Source of the DNA: Pseudomonadota bacterium
GTDB lineage: Bacteria; Pseudomonadota; Gammaproteobacteria; Burkholderiales; Burkholderiaceae_C
Length of the DNA: 64,000 nucleotides
Direction: 5' to 3'
NCBI GenBank assembly: GCA_021815805.1
Contig: JAKAZQ010000008.1
Coordinates: forward strand, 22,602 to 86,601
Of the stretch, positions 52,177 through 62,039 are shown one piece after another; position 1 is the stretch's first letter, and each line of letters opens with the position of its first letter. The position numbers and the translations under genes are program-made. The notes under the pieces are model-generated. The model was not told the DNA's origin. It worked only from the letters and a program-made list of their open reading frames with translations, and did not search any database.

Positions 52177-54844
52177 TGACCAGCCTTTGCGGCACGACGA
52201 CGACCTTGCGCGCCGCGCGGCCCTCGGCATGGCGCGCGAACTCCGGGCTGGCCAGTGCCGCGGCCTCGATGGCCGCGCGATCGGCCGCCGCGGGGACGCG
52301 CAGGCTGCCGCGCAGCTTGCCGTTGATCTGCAGCACCAGTTCGATTTCGTCGCGCTCCAGCGCCTGCGGGTCGACCTGCGGCCACGGCGCATCCAGCAGT
52401 TCGCCGTGGCGTTGCGCGAAACCCAGCTGCTGCCACAGCACATGGCAGATGTGCGGCGTCGCCGGATACAGCGTGCGCAGCAGGATGCCCCAGGCCTCGT
52501 CGAGCAGGCGGGCGCGCCAGCCCGCCGCCTGCGGCGGCGCCTCGAACGCGGCGACCTGGTCGATCTGGTTGAGCATTTTCATGCACCCCGACACCACCGT
52601 GTTGTACTGCATGCGCTGGTAGTCGTGCGTGATCTGCCGCAGCGCGAGGTGGATTTCGCGCCGCGCGTCGGCCAGCGCGCCGAGCTCGCGCGGCAGTTCG
52701 CTCCAGGCCCCGCTCGCCGCTTCGCCCGCGCCGGCGAACCCTTGCGCGCCATCCCAGACCCGGCGCAGGAAACGCTGCGCGCCCTCGACCGCCGAGTCGT
52801 TCCATTCCAGCGTGGCCTCGGGCGGCGCGGCGAACATGGTGAACAGGCGCGCGGTGTCCGCGCCATGCCGGTCGATCAGCTCCTGCGGGTCGACGCCGTT
52901 GTTCTTGCTCTTGCTCATCGTGCCCACGCCGCCGTAGTCGACCGCGCTGCCGTCGCGCTTGAGACGCGCGCCGACGATGTGGCCCTGCGCGTCCAGCACG
53001 TTGTCGACCTCGTGCGGCCAGAAGTACTCGATGCCGCCGTTGGCGCCGCGGCGCGAATAGATGTGGTTGAGCACCATGCCCTGCGTGAGCAGGCGCTTGA
53101 ACGGCTCGTCGGCGCGCACCAGCCCGAGGTCGCGCATGACCTTGGTCCAGAAGCGCGCGTACAGCAGGTGCAGGATCGCGTGCTCGATGCCGCCGATGTA
53201 CTGGTCCATCGGCAGCCACTGGTCGGTGCGCGCATCGACCATCGCGGCGTGGTTGTCGGCGCAGGTGTAGCGCATGTAGTACCAGGACGAATCGACGAAG
53301 GTGTCCATGGTGTCGGTCTCGCGCCGCGCCGGACGTGCGCATTGCGGGCAGTCGACCTTCAGGAACGACTCGCAGCGCGCCAGCGGATTGCCGCTGCCGT
53401 CGGGAATCAGGTCCTCCGGCAGCAGCACCGGCAGGTCGCGCTCGGGCACCGGCACCGCGCCGCAGTGCTCGCAATGGATGATCGGGATCGGCGTGCCCCA
53501 GTAGCGCTGCCGCGAAATGCCCCAGTCGCGCAGACGCCAGGTGGTGCGCTTGTCGCCGAGCCCGCGTCCGGCCAGCAGCGCGGCCACGCGATCCACGGCC
53601 TGCGCGTGGTCGAGCCCGTCCAGGAACGCGAAGTCGGCGCCCGAGTGCACGCAGCGGCAGCGCTGCTTGTCGGCGTACCAGTCGGCCCACACGGTGTCGC
53701 TGAAGCGCTCGCCGGGCACCTCCACCACCTGGCGGATGGGCAGCCCGTACTTGCGCGCGAACGCGAAATCGCGCTCGTCGTGGGCCGGCACGCCCATCAC
53801 GGCGCCGTCGCCGTAGCTCATCAGCACGTAGTTGCCGACCCACACCGGCACCGCCTCGCCGCTCAGCGGGTGGCGAACGTGCAGGCCGGTGGGCATGCCC
53901 TCCTTGTCCTTCAGCGCCAGTTCGGCCTCGGTGGTGCCGCCCTGCGCGCAGCGCTCGATGAACGCCGCCAGCTCCGGGTTGCCGGCGGCCGCGTGCGCGG
54001 CCAGCGGATGCTCGGGGGCGACGGCGCAGAAGGTCACGCCCATGATGGTGTCGGCGCGCGTCGTGAACACGTACAGGCGCCCGTCCTGGATCAGGCGGCC
54101 GCCGGCGTCGCGGATGTCGTGCTCGAAGGCGAAGCGCACGCCCTGGCTGCGGCCGATCCAGTTCTCCTGCATCAGGCGCACGCGCTCGGGCCAGCCGGCG
54201 AGGAAGTTCGGGTGCTCGGGGTCGGCCACCGCGGCCAGCAGCTCCTCGGCGTAATCGGTGATGCGCAGGTAGTAGCCGGGAATCTCGCGCCGCTCCACGG
54301 GGGCGCCGCTGCGCCAGCCGCGCCCGTCGATTACCTGCTCGTTGGCCAGCACGGTCTGGTCCACCGGATCCCAGTTGACCACCTGGGTGCGGCGCTCGGC
54401 GATGCCCTTCTCGAGCATCCTGAGGAACAGCCACTGGTTCCAGCGGTAGTACTCCGGCGAGCAGGTCGCCACCTCGCGGCTCCAGTCGATGGCCAGGCCC
54501 ATGGCCTGCATCTGGCGCTTCATGGTGGCGATGTTGTCGTAGGTCCAGCGCGCCGGCGGCACGCGGTTTTTCATCGCCGCGTTCTCCGCCGGCAGGCCGA
54601 AGGCGTCCCAGCCCATCGGCATCAGCACGTTGTACCCGTTCATGCGCAGGTAGCGGGTCAACATGTCGTTGATGGTGTAGTTGCGCACATGCCCCATGTG
54701 CAGCTTGCCGCTGGGGTAGGGCAGCATCGAGCAGGCGTAGAACTTGGTGCCGGGCGCGTCCTCGCGCACGCGGTAGGCGTCGTGCGCCTGCCAGTGTTGC
54801 CGGGCGGCCTGCTCGACCGCGGCTGCGTCGTACTTGGAAGTCAT
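52163..54844 (-). CDS. leuS: Leucyl-tRNA synthetase
   Basis: Charges tRNA-Leu. The 893 residues from 54844 ([18 protein letters not shown]) match class Ia LeuS. The HIGH-type motif HMGH is at 49-52 and the KMSKS-type motif MSKSK at 643-647. The editing domain with its threonine-rich segment [21 protein letters not shown] is intact. The longer in-frame start at 54904 only adds Arg/Pro-rich sequence. First gene of leuS-lptE-holA. The 101-bp gap to the ExbD-like gene upstream holds no gene. Confidence 0.98.
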   Translation of the reverse strand: MTSKYDAAAVEQAARQHWQAHDAYRVREDAPGTKFYACSMLPYPSGKLHMGHVRNYTINDMLTRYLRMNGYNVLMPMGWDAFGLPAENAAMKNRVPPARWTYDNIATMKRQMQAMGLAIDWSREVATCSPEYYRWNQWLFLRMLEKGIAERRTQVVNWDPVDQTVLANEQVIDGRGWRSGAPVERREIPGYYLRITDYAEELLAAVADPEHPNFLAGWPERVRLMQENWIGRSQGVRFAFEHDIRDAGGRLIQDGRLYVFTTRADTIMGVTFCAVAPEHPLAAHAAAGNPELAAFIERCAQGGTTEAELALKDKEGMPTGLHVRHPLSGEAVPVWVGNYVLMSYGDGAVMGVPAHDERDFAFARKYGLPIRQVVEVPGERFSDTVWADWYADKQRCRCVHSGADFAFLDGLDHAQAVDRVAALLAGRGLGDKRTTWRLRDWGISRQRYWGTPIPIIHCEHCGAVPVPERDLPVLLPEDLIPDGSGNPLARCESFLKVDCPQCARPARRETDTMDTFVDSSWYYMRYTCADNHAAMVDARTDQWLPMDQYIGGIEHAILHLLYARFWTKVMRDLGLVRADEPFKRLLTQGMVLNHIYSRRGANGGIEYFWPHEVDNVLDAQGHIVGARLKRDGSAVDYGGVGTMSKSKNNGVDPQELIDRHGADTARLFTMFAAPPEATLEWNDSAVEGAQRFLRRVWDGAQGFAGAGEAASGAWSELPRELGALADARREIHLALRQITHDYQRMQYNTVVSGCMKMLNQIDQVAAFEAPPQAAGWRARLLDEAWGILLRTLYPATPHICHVLWQQLGFAQRHGELLDAPWPQVDPQALERDEIELVLQINGKLRGSLRVPAAADRAAIEAAALASPEFARHAEGRAARKVVVVPQRLVNVVL

Positions 54845-54945
54845 GTCGGCTGGAGGGGTGGGGTCGGGCGCGCGACTGCACCGGGGCCGGCGCGGCGCGC
54901 GCAAACCCTCATGGTAGTTGGCGCGCCGGCGGCGCGGCGCGGGCT

Positions 54946-55371
54946 TCAGCGCGGGTCCGACGCGGGCTGCGTGATCAGGCCGATGTGCGCCAGCCCGGCG
55001 GCCTGCGCGGCGGCCATCACGCGCGCGACGTCGCCGTAGGGCACGGCGCGGTCGGCGCGGATGCGCAGCTGCGCATCGGGCCGGCGCCGCGCGCCCGCGC
55101 GCAGCAGCGCGGCGAGTCGGTCCGGCGCCACCGCGCGCCCGTCGAGCTCGATGCGCCCGTCGCGCAGCAGCGCCAGGTCCAGTGCGCCCGCGGCCGGCGC
55201 GTCGGCCGCCGCGTCGACGCGCGGCAATTGCAGCGCGATGCGCCCGTCGAGCAGCGGCGCGGTGAGCAGCAGGATGACCAGCAGCACCAGCATGACGTCG
55301 ATCAACGGCGTCATGTTGATGTCGCTCAGCGGGGCCTCGTCGGGCGTGCGCTCGAAGCGTCCGAAAGCCAT
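54946..55371 (-). CDS. ExbD/TolR-family protein without an adjacent ExbB
   Basis: Proton-channel stator component that uses proton-motive force to drive TonB- or Tol-type envelope machines. The 141 residues have the family layout: a short cytoplasmic start, one helix beginning [20 protein letters not shown] with the functional Asp (LIDVM), then a periplasmic domain with [26 protein letters not shown]. An ExbB/TolQ gene normally sits directly upstream; here the upstream gene is an unrelated LOG-family gene, 16 bp away. The partner must be encoded elsewhere, or the gene was separated from it. Confidence 0.9.
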   Translation of the reverse strand: MAFGRFERTPDEAPLSDINMTPLIDVMLVLLVILLLTAPLLDGRIALQLPRVDAAADAPAAGALDLALLRDGRIELDGRAVAPDRLAALLRAGARRRPDAQLRIRADRAVPYGDVARVMAAAQAAGLAHIGLITQPASDPR

Positions 55372-55387
55372 CGCCGGGTGGCCCGTC

Positions 55388-56278
55388 TCAGGACGCCGCG
55401 GAATCCGCCGGCTCGATGCCGAGTTCGCGCTGCAGCAGATCCCAGGCCTGTTCGGCGGTCTCGACGAAATGGAACAGCTCGACGTCCCGGGCACCGATCA
55501 TTCCCGTTTGCACGAGGTGGTCGAAATCGATCAGCTTGCTCCAGAATTCGCGGTCGAACAGCAGGATCGGGCGCCGGTGCACCTTGCGCGTCTGGGTCAG
55601 GGTCAGCACCTCGAACAGTTCGTCGAGCGTGCCGAAGCCGCCGGGAAAGCACACCAGCGCGACCGAGCGCATGAGGAAATGCATCTTGCGCATCGCGAAG
55701 TAGTGGAAGCGGAAGCACAACTCCGGCGTGATGTACGGGTTGGGTTCGGCCTCGTGCGGCAGCACGATGTTCAGGCCTACCGTCGGGCCGCCGGCATCCA
55801 GCGCGCCGCGGTTGCCCGCCTCCATGATGCCCGGGCCGCCGCCGGTGACCACCGTCAGCGGGCGCTCCAGGCGCTTGCTGGCGCGCGTCACGAGTGCCGC
55901 GAAATGCCGCGCCTGGTCGTAGTGGCGCGACAGCTTCACGGCCTGGCGCGCGCGCGCCAAGGCCTGCGCGTCGCCGTCGGCCTGTGCCTGTGCCAGGCGC
56001 TGCTCGGCGAGTTCGGGGGACAGGATGCGCGCGCTGCCGAACAGCACGACGGTGGCGTCGATGCCGTGTTCGCGCTGCACCATCTCGGGTTTGAGCAACT
56101 CGAGTTGCATGCGCACCGGACGCAGGTCGTCCTGCAGCAGGAACGCGGTATCGGTGAACGCCAGTCGATAGCTGCTCTCGGGGCCGGCGTAGCGCGACGG
56201 AACCTGCTGCTCGGAGGCCTCGTCGCGCGCGCTCGGGAAATTGCGCTGGCGCAGCGCATCGCGATGGTGTCTGGACAT
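55388..56278 (-). CDS. LOG-family nucleotide 5'-monophosphate nucleosidase
   Basis: Lysine-decarboxylase-like fold protein, 296 residues. Members cleave nucleoside monophosphates (AMP or cytokinin ribotides). The nucleotide-binding motif GGGPGIMEAGNRGA and the catalytic PGGFGTLDELFE are complete. The N-terminal 80 residues (including SSYRLAFTDTAFLLQDDLRPVRMQLELLKPE) form the extension of the larger TIGR00730-like bacterial type. The start at 56278 is MSRHHRDALRQRNFP. It is 16 bp upstream of the ExbD gene and may be co-transcribed with it. The physiological substrate is not known. Confidence 0.92.
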   Translation of the reverse strand: MSRHHRDALRQRNFPSARDEASEQQVPSRYAGPESSYRLAFTDTAFLLQDDLRPVRMQLELLKPEMVQREHGIDATVVLFGSARILSPELAEQRLAQAQADGDAQALARARQAVKLSRHYDQARHFAALVTRASKRLERPLTVVTGGGPGIMEAGNRGALDAGGPTVGLNIVLPHEAEPNPYITPELCFRFHYFAMRKMHFLMRSVALVCFPGGFGTLDELFEVLTLTQTRKVHRRPILLFDREFWSKLIDFDHLVQTGMIGARDVELFHFVETAEQAWDLLQRELGIEPADSAAS

Positions 56279-56361
56279 GCTCGCACTGTAGCGCGCCCGG
56301 CATGCACGCGCGCCCGCCTGCGGCGCCCGGGCGGCCATGCCGCGGCCCGCCCGCGGTGCGC

Positions 56362-56829
56362 TCAGGGCGCCGCGGCGTGGCCGGATGGCGGCGCGATGCT
56401 CGGCAGCTGCAGGCCCATCGGGCGCCCGCGCGACAGCGCCGTGAGGTAGGCCACCAGCTCGGTCATGCGCGCGCTGTCGGGGCTCGGCGGGGTGCCGCCG
56501 AGCGCGCCGCGGATGCAGTGCGCGATCTGCATGTCCAGCGTCACCAGGCGTCCGCCGCGCCAGCGCGGGAACTGCGCCGCGGCCCCCTGCAGCGACGGCA
56601 GCGGCGAACCCGACGGCAGCGCGCCGGGGCCGACGCCGCCGTGGCTGTGGCAGGCGATGCAACTGCCGTGTCCGCCGAACGCATCGGTGGCGAAGCTGCG
56701 GGCGCCGGCCTGCACGGCCTGCTGCAGCGTGCGCGGCGCCGGTGCGGCGCGCGCCGGCAGGCAGCATGTCGCCAGCGCGAGCGCCGCGACGCAGGCCGTG
56801 GCGGACCGGGAATGGTGGTGGATGGACAT
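56362..56829 (-). CDS. Small periplasmic monoheme cytochrome c
   Basis: Exported electron carrier, 155 residues. The signal peptide (about 1-28, ending PARAAP) is followed by a heme c motif CIACH (C57, C60, H61). A likely distal methionine is in SARMTELVAYLTALSRGRPMG, the usual class I cytochrome end. The start at 56829 has GGAGG 6 bp upstream. It is divergent from metX and 83 bp from the LOG gene on the same strand. Electron partner unknown; no oxidase or dehydrogenase gene lies nearby. Confidence 0.9.
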   Translation of the reverse strand: MSIHHHSRSATACVAALALATCCLPARAAPAPRTLQQAVQAGARSFATDAFGGHGSCIACHSHGGVGPGALPSGSPLPSLQGAAAQFPRWRGGRLVTLDMQIAHCIRGALGGTPPSPDSARMTELVAYLTALSRGRPMGLQLPSIAPPSGHAAAP

Positions 56830-57045
56830 CGCGTTCCTCCCTGGGGCGGACGTGGCGGGCAGCCATGCGCAGCGGGGCGGGCGGGGGCCCGTCGGCTCGC
56901 GGCATGACGCGGCGCGCGCCGCGCGGCGGCGCGTGTCGAAGGGCGGCGAAACGCCGAACGGCCGGTCAGGCCCAACCTTATACTGGCGGCCCGGCACTGC
57001 CCCGGGCGCCTGCGCGTCGGCTTCGCAATCCCTGTTCGAGCATTC

Positions 57046-58197
57046 ATGGTACTCCCCCCGGAAGCGCCGGAGCCGCGGCCCGAGCGCATGCAATTCGACA
57101 CCCCGCTGCGCCTCAAGGGCGGCGCGGTGATGCCCGCGTACGAGCTCATGGTCGAGACCTACGGCGAGCTCAACGCCGCGCGCAGCAACGCCGTGCTGGT
57201 GTGCCACGCGCTGAACGCCAGCCACCATGTCGCCGGGCGCTACGCGGACGACGAAAAAAGCCGCGGCTGGTGGGACAACATGGTGGGTCCCGGGCGGCCC
57301 GTGGACACCCGGCGGTTTTTCGTCATCGGCGTGAACAACCTCGGCTCGTGCTTCGGCTCGACCGGGCCGATGAGCATCGATCCGGCGACCGGCAAACCCT
57401 GGGGCAGCCGCTTTCCGGTGGTCACGGTGGAGGACTGGGTGGATGCGCAGGCCCGCGTGCTGGATCGCCTGGGCATCGAGCGCCTGGCCGCCGTGATGGG
57501 CGGCAGCCTCGGCGGCATGCAGGCGCTGGCCTGGACCACGCGGCATCCGCAGCGGGTCGCGCACTGCGTGGCCAGCGCCACCGCGCCGAGCCTGTCGGCG
57601 CAGAACATCGCCTTCAACGAGGTGGCGCGCCGCGCCATCATCAGCGACCCGGACTTCCACGACGGCAACTACTACGAGCATGGCGTGGTGCCGCGCCAGG
57701 GGCTGAGCGTGGCGCGCATGATCGGGCACATCACCTATCTGAGCGACGACGCGATGGCGCGCAAGTTCGGGCGCAGCCTGCGCGGCGGCGCGCTGAACTA
57801 CGGGTTCGACGTCGACTTCGAGATCGAGAGCTACCTGCGCTACCAGGGCGAGAAATTCAGCGGATATTTCGACGCCAACACCTACCTGCTGCTGACGCGT
57901 GCGCTGGACTACTTCGACCCGGCGGGCGAGCACGACGGCAACCTGGCGGCGGCGCTGGCGCCGGCGCGCGCGCGCTTCCTGCTGACCAGCTTCACCACCG
58001 ACTGGCGCTTTTCGCCCGAGCGTTCGCGCGAGATCGTGCGCGCGCTGCTGGCCAACCGGCGCGAGGTCAGCTACGCCGAGATCGATTCGCCGTTCGGGCA
58101 CGATGCCTTCCTCATGGACGAACCGCACTATCACGACGTGGTGCGCGCGTATTTCGCGCGCATCGGCGAGCAGCTCGGGCTGGAGCAGCCGGCATGA
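57046..58197 (+). CDS. metX: Homoserine O-acyltransferase (MetX)
   Basis: Alpha/beta-hydrolase-fold acyltransferase activating homoserine for methionine synthesis. The 383 residues carry the nucleophile S154 in GGSLGGMQ, the oxyanion region NALNAS-like [13 protein letters not shown], and C-terminal [10 protein letters not shown] and [10 protein letters not shown] with the remaining triad residues. In many betaproteobacteria this family uses succinyl-CoA instead of acetyl-CoA, and the donor cannot be decided here. It overlaps metW by four bases (ATGA), the usual metXW unit. A TATACT box at 56979-56984 lies 61 bp upstream. Confidence 0.96.
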   Translation: MVLPPEAPEPRPERMQFDTPLRLKGGAVMPAYELMVETYGELNAARSNAVLVCHALNASHHVAGRYADDEKSRGWWDNMVGPGRPVDTRRFFVIGVNNLGSCFGSTGPMSIDPATGKPWGSRFPVVTVEDWVDAQARVLDRLGIERLAAVMGGSLGGMQALAWTTRHPQRVAHCVASATAPSLSAQNIAFNEVARRAIISDPDFHDGNYYEHGVVPRQGLSVARMIGHITYLSDDAMARKFGRSLRGGALNYGFDVDFEIESYLRYQGEKFSGYFDANTYLLLTRALDYFDPAGEHDGNLAAALAPARARFLLTSFTTDWRFSPERSREIVRALLANRREVSYAEIDSPFGHDAFLMDEPHYHDVVRAYFARIGEQLGLEQPA

Positions 58198-58772
58198 ACC
58201 CGCGTTTCGACATCATCGCCGCGCGCGTGCCGCAGGGCAGCCGCGTGCTCGACCTGGGCTGCGGCAACGGCGCGCTGCTGGCGCACCTGCGCGACGGGCG
58301 CGGCTGCTCGGTGCAGGGCGTGGAGATCGACCCGGACAAGGTGGTGTCGTGCGCGCGCCGCGGTGTCGACGTGCTGCAGCTCGATCTCGAGCAGGGCCTG
58401 TCGATGTTCGCCGACGACAGCTTCGACATCGTGCTCATGATCGATTCGCTGCCGAATCTGCGCCACACCGAACGCGCGCTGCGCGAGGCGGCGCGGGTCG
58501 GGCGCATGGGGGTGGCGACCTTCGCCAATTTCGCCTACTGGCGTATTCGCCTGCGCGTTGCCAGCGGACGCTTGCCCGTGACCGAGGAACTGCCGTACGA
58601 GTGGTACGACACGCCGAACCTGCGTGTGACCACCTATGCCGATTTCTCCGTGCTCGCCGCCAAGTGCGGCCTGCGCGTGCGGCAGGCTCTGGGCATCCAG
58701 GCCGGGCGCGAGGTGCACAGCCTGCCCAACCTGCTCGCCTCCGAGGCGATGTTCGTGTTCAGCGCGGGGTGA
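58194..58772 (+). CDS. metW: Methionine biosynthesis protein MetW
   Basis: Methyltransferase-fold protein that partners with and stimulates MetX in bacteria studied. The 192 residues have the SAM-binding motif [15 protein letters not shown] (19-33), VEIDPDKV and [37 protein letters not shown] and [18 protein letters not shown] are diagnostic for MetW. The start overlaps the metX stop. A perfect 59-bp direct repeat begins at the base after its stop codon. Confidence 0.95.
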   Translation: MNPRFDIIAARVPQGSRVLDLGCGNGALLAHLRDGRGCSVQGVEIDPDKVVSCARRGVDVLQLDLEQGLSMFADDSFDIVLMIDSLPNLRHTERALREAARVGRMGVATFANFAYWRIRLRVASGRLPVTEELPYEWYDTPNLRVTTYADFSVLAAKCGLRVRQALGIQAGREVHSLPNLLASEAMFVFSAG

Positions 58773-58920
58773 GTGACAGCCCCCGGCGCGCGCGCTGCGC
58801 ACGCCGCCCCCCGGGGGGGCGCCAGCCGCCCTTGGGAGCGGCCCGGCGGGCGGCTGGGCGGGTGACAGCCCCCGGCGCGCGCGCTGCGCACGCCGCCCCC
58901 CGGGGGGGCGCCAGCCGCCC
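58773..58920. repeat. Perfect 59-bp direct repeat with internal palindromes
   Basis: Positions 58773-58831 and 58862-58920 are identical over 59 bp, separated by 30 bp. Each copy starts GTGACAGCCC and contains the palindrome GCCCCCCGGGGGGGC-like core. CAGCCGCCC at the end of copy 1 pairs with GGGCGGCTG in the spacer, giving a second hairpin. The element fills the convergent gap between metW and folE. It looks like a REP-type intergenic element of Burkholderiales that has duplicated, and it may also stop transcription. Confidence 0.85.
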
Positions 58921-58929
58921 GGGGGGCCC

Positions 58930-59520
58930 TCAGCGCCCGATGAGGCGGGTGAATTCGGCGCGGGTGCTGGGGTCGCTGCGGAAGGTTCCCAGCAGGGTGC
59001 TGGTGACCATGCTCACGCCGCGCTTGTGTACGCCGCGGGTGGTCATGCATTCGTGCGAGGCTTCGACGATCACGCCCACCCCGCGCGGCTGCAGGGTGTC
59101 GTGGATGCACTGCGCGATCTGCGCGGTGAGCTTTTCCTGCACCTGCAGGCGGCGGGCGTAGGCGTCCACCACGCGCGCCAGCTTGCTGATGCCGACCACG
59201 CGGTTGCTCGGCAGGTAGCCCACGTGCACGCGTCCGATGATGGGCGCCAGGTGATGCTCGCAATGGCTTTCGAAGTCGATGTCGCGCAACACGATGATCT
59301 CGTCGTACCCGGCGACTTCCTCGAACGTGCGGTTCAGGTAGGCGGTGGGATCCTGCGCGTAGCCCGCGAACCATTCGCGATAGGCGCGCGCCACGCGCCG
59401 CGGCGTGTCGCGCAGGCCCTCGCGCGCGGGGTCGTCGCCAGCCCAGCGCAGCAGGGTGCGCACGGCCTCCTCGGCCTGCTGCTCGGTGACTTCGTCGGAC
59501 GCTTGCTCGGAGATCAACAT
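58930..59520 (-). CDS. folE: GTP cyclohydrolase I (FolE type)
   Basis: Converts GTP to dihydroneopterin triphosphate, first step of tetrahydrofolate synthesis. The 196 residues have the zinc ligands C87 ([10 protein letters not shown]) and C158 (SHECMTTRG) plus H90, and the conserved [14 protein letters not shown] and [16 protein letters not shown]. The start at 59520 ([15 protein letters not shown]) is preferred over a longer frame from 59583. The gene is convergent with metW across the 59-bp repeats. No other folate gene is next to it. Confidence 0.96.
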   Translation of the reverse strand: MLISEQASDEVTEQQAEEAVRTLLRWAGDDPAREGLRDTPRRVARAYREWFAGYAQDPTAYLNRTFEEVAGYDEIIVLRDIDFESHCEHHLAPIIGRVHVGYLPSNRVVGISKLARVVDAYARRLQVQEKLTAQIAQCIHDTLQPRGVGVIVEASHECMTTRGVHKRGVSMVTSTLLGTFRSDPSTRAEFTRLIGR

Positions 59521-59640
59521 GGGGGGTGCGCGCAATACGCTCGTGGCATGGTGGCGCCGCAGTCCGGTGGCCTGCGGTTCCAACCAGTGTAGAGCGTTGC
59601 GGCGCAGCCCGCCGAGGCGTCCGCCCGCGTGGCGGCCGCT

Positions 59641-60660
59641 TCAGTCGGGCATCGCAGGTGCGCGCCGTCGCAGCAGTGCCTCGGTCATGCGGCGCAGGCC
59701 CAGCCACTGCTGGGCCCAGAATCCGCGGCCGAGGTCCTCGCCACGGCCTGCGGGCGCGGGCAGTTGCGCACGCACTCCGGTAGGTTGCAGCGGGGTGTCG
59801 AAATCGGCCGAGCCGAACAGCTGGTCCCACCACGGCAGCAGCACGCCGAAATTGCACCCGTACAGGCGCGCGCGGTTGCCGTGCCCGAGCTCGTGGCCGA
59901 AGCCCACGGCGTGGTGCAGGCGGTGGAAGCGCGGTCCCACCAGCAGGCGTTCGCCCAGGCGTCCGAAGTCGAAGCGGATGTTCGCGTGCTGCAGGCTTTG
60001 CAGCGCTCCCCCGACCAGGCTCAGGGCCACGAACTGACCGGGAGGCAGGCCGATGAACAAGGCCAGGGTCGCGAAAAAGGCGGCCTGCAGCGCGTCGTCC
60101 AGCAGGTGGTTGCGATCGTCGGCCCACAGGCTGAGCTTGCGCTGGCTGTGATGCACGGCGTGCAGTTCCCACCACCAGCCGACCTGATGCTGCAGGCGGT
60201 GGTACCAGTAACCGGCGAAATCGAGGACCACGAGATACACCAGGAAGCCCAGCAGGGGGTGCAGGCGCATGCCCGGCCACAACGCATCCAGGTTCAGGTT
60301 GACCCAGCCGTGCAGGCGCAGCCATGCCAGCGACTGGTCGAACAAGGGCTGCAGGGTGAGGAACAGCAGCAGCGGCACCAGGCCCAGCCGGTTGATCAGC
60401 GTGTAGATCACGTCGACGCCGATGCCGCGGCGGTTCTCCCAGTGTTCCAGCGGCAGCAACCATTCCAGCGGGCGCAGCACGGCGTAGATCAGCATCACCT
60501 GCAGCGCTCCGGCGATGACCCAGATCAGGTTGTCGTAGGCCAGATCGTCCAGGCCCATCAGATGCAGGTGCCACAGCATCGGCTGCACGCAGCTGACGAA
60601 CAGCCAGGTCTGCAGGTCGCCCACGGCGGCGTTGCACAGGCGCAGCACGGTGTCGAACAT
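59641..60660 (-). CDS. Sterol desaturase/fatty-acid hydroxylase superfamily protein
   Basis: Integral membrane diiron oxidase-type protein, 339 residues. Histidine boxes HRLQH, HAVHHS and HRLHHAVGFGHELGHG are intact, and four to five helices surround them (VIAGALQVMLIYAVLRPLEWLL; LLGFLVYLVVLDFAGYWY). Bacterial members hydroxylate or desaturate lipids, carotenoids or hopanoids; the substrate here is unknown. The start at 60660 gives MFDTVLRLCNAAVGDL. It is 23 bp downstream of the beta-propeller gene on the same strand, so the two may be co-expressed. Confidence 0.9.
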   Translation of the reverse strand: MFDTVLRLCNAAVGDLQTWLFVSCVQPMLWHLHLMGLDDLAYDNLIWVIAGALQVMLIYAVLRPLEWLLPLEHWENRRGIGVDVIYTLINRLGLVPLLLFLTLQPLFDQSLAWLRLHGWVNLNLDALWPGMRLHPLLGFLVYLVVLDFAGYWYHRLQHQVGWWWELHAVHHSQRKLSLWADDRNHLLDDALQAAFFATLALFIGLPPGQFVALSLVGGALQSLQHANIRFDFGRLGERLLVGPRFHRLHHAVGFGHELGHGNRARLYGCNFGVLLPWWDQLFGSADFDTPLQPTGVRAQLPAPAGRGEDLGRGFWAQQWLGLRRMTEALLRRRAPAMPD

Positions 60661-60683
60661 GGCAGGGGTCGCTCGCGAAGGCC

Positions 60684-61727
60684 TCAGGCGGGCAGCGGCT
60701 GCCGCGCCGAGGCCGGGGAGATCGGCGGCAGGTTGTCGTAGAACGGCGCGCGATCGCGGAAGTAGATGCCGTGCGGCGATTTGCCGACTCCGATCACGTC
60801 GACCAGGCGCAGGCTGCGCATGTCGATCACCCCGACCGCGCGGTCGAAGCGGAAGGTCGTCCACAGCCAGCGCCGATCCGCCGAAAGCTCCATGTCGTCG
60901 GGGCCGGGGCGCAGGCCGGTGATGTCCCCCACCTTGCGCAGCGCCTGCATGTCGAGAATGCTGATGCTGTCGGAGATGCGGTTGGTCACGAGCACGTGGC
61001 GCCCGTCGGCGAGCGAGCGGAAGTTGTGCGCGGCGTCGCCGGTGACCATGCGGGTCACGATGCGCCGCTGGCGCCAGTCCAGCGCGACCACGGCGTTGGA
61101 GCCGGTCAGCGCCACCAGCAGCACGGCGTCGCCCGGCGTCAGCCAGACCCCCGCCGGTGTGTCTCCCACCTTCATGGTCCACAGCAGGGTCTGCGTGGGC
61201 AGGTGGATGGCCGCGACCTCGCCGGTCTGCTGCAGGCTGATGAACACGATCTGGCTGTCGGAGCTGAACGCCATGTGGCTGGGCACCGCGTCCAGCGGCA
61301 TGCGGCGCACCAGGCGCAGCGTCCGGCCGCCGCCGTAGGCGTACAGATCCACCCGGTTCAGGCGCAGGCAGTTGGCGACGAACCAGCGCGTGTCGGGCGA
61401 AAAGCCGATCTGGTACGGATCCTCGATGTCGTTGCGCACGCCCTGCAGCGCGCCGCTGGCCGGATCCAGGAACAGCAGGTTGCCGCCCACCGCGTCGGCC
61501 ACGATCAGCGAATGCCCGTCCGGCGTGGGCATCAGGTGGTGCGGCTCCTTGCCCACCGGGAACGTGCGCAGCGGCCGGCGCGTCGTCTGGTCGATCAGCG
61601 TGACGGACGCGTCGGCGGAGTCGAGCACGACCACCCGATCCGGGTCGTCGGACGCGCCGAACGCCACGCGGCCGAGCAGTGGGGAAAGTGCCAGAGCCCC
61701 GGCACGACGCAGGAAGTCACGACGCAT
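60684..61727 (-). CDS. Tat-exported YncE-like beta-propeller protein
   Basis: Periplasmic seven-bladed propeller protein, 347 residues. The twin-arginine signal is MRRDFLRRAGALALSPLL, usually used for proteins folded before export. Repeats of about 42 residues follow, each with a VxVxDxxxxxV…GxxPxG-like pattern (VVLDSADASVTLID, LIVADAVGGNLLFLD, VLVTNRISDSISILD). Such proteins bind ligands or accompany redox enzymes; no cofactor motif is seen. Its upstream region, shared with the divergent small exported protein, contains a DnaA-box-like sequence and an inverted repeat. Confidence 0.85.
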   Translation of the reverse strand: MRRDFLRRAGALALSPLLGRVAFGASDDPDRVVVLDSADASVTLIDQTTRRPLRTFPVGKEPHHLMPTPDGHSLIVADAVGGNLLFLDPASGALQGVRNDIEDPYQIGFSPDTRWFVANCLRLNRVDLYAYGGGRTLRLVRRMPLDAVPSHMAFSSDSQIVFISLQQTGEVAAIHLPTQTLLWTMKVGDTPAGVWLTPGDAVLLVALTGSNAVVALDWRQRRIVTRMVTGDAAHNFRSLADGRHVLVTNRISDSISILDMQALRKVGDITGLRPGPDDMELSADRRWLWTTFRFDRAVGVIDMRSLRLVDVIGVGKSPHGIYFRDRAPFYDNLPPISPASARQPLPA

Positions 61728-61915
61728 GATGCGACCTGGGACAGGAGAAGCCCGCCGATGCCGAGCATCGGCCGGCGGAGACGGCGGGGTCGCGCAAGCG
61801 ACGGCGGTGGCAGACCCCACGAAGGCGCTGCTGAAAATGCAACGCCACAGCCTACCCCGCGGTTGACCTGCGCGGCATGACTGCGCCGGTCGCAGCAACA
61901 AATGAGCAATGCTGC

Positions 61916-61983
61916 TGTGGATAATTCGCGACAGGGCACTTGTCACGAGATGTGAATCCCGTGACCCTGTGCCATCGTCCACA
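61916..61983. promoter_or_regulatory. DnaA-box-like sequence and inverted repeat in a divergent promoter region
   Basis: In the 312-bp gap 61728-62039, TGTGGATAA (61916-61924) is a perfect DnaA box on the minus strand, and TCGTCCACA at 61976 is a weaker copy. Between them GTCACG and CGTGAC flank 12 nt, and ACAGG / CCTGT extend the inverted repeat outward. The rest of the gap shows no gene. It is more likely a regulator site than an origin, as no dnaA, dnaN or box cluster is present. Confidence 0.4.
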
Positions 61984-62039
61984 AGGTCTTGCCGCGTCGT
62001 GACAGGTGCGGCTGCCGCTTCGCCCGGGAGGGCCCCGTG

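Noticed and set aside
56830..57045. SAM or SAH riboswitch upstream of metX
   Set aside because: The 216-bp gap shows only a TATACT box and GC-rich sequence. I could not fit a SAM-I, SAM-II or SAH riboswitch core.
61900..62000. Replication origin at the DnaA box
   Set aside because: Only one perfect box, no box cluster, no AT-rich unwinding element of size, and no dnaA, dnaN, parAB or gidA nearby.
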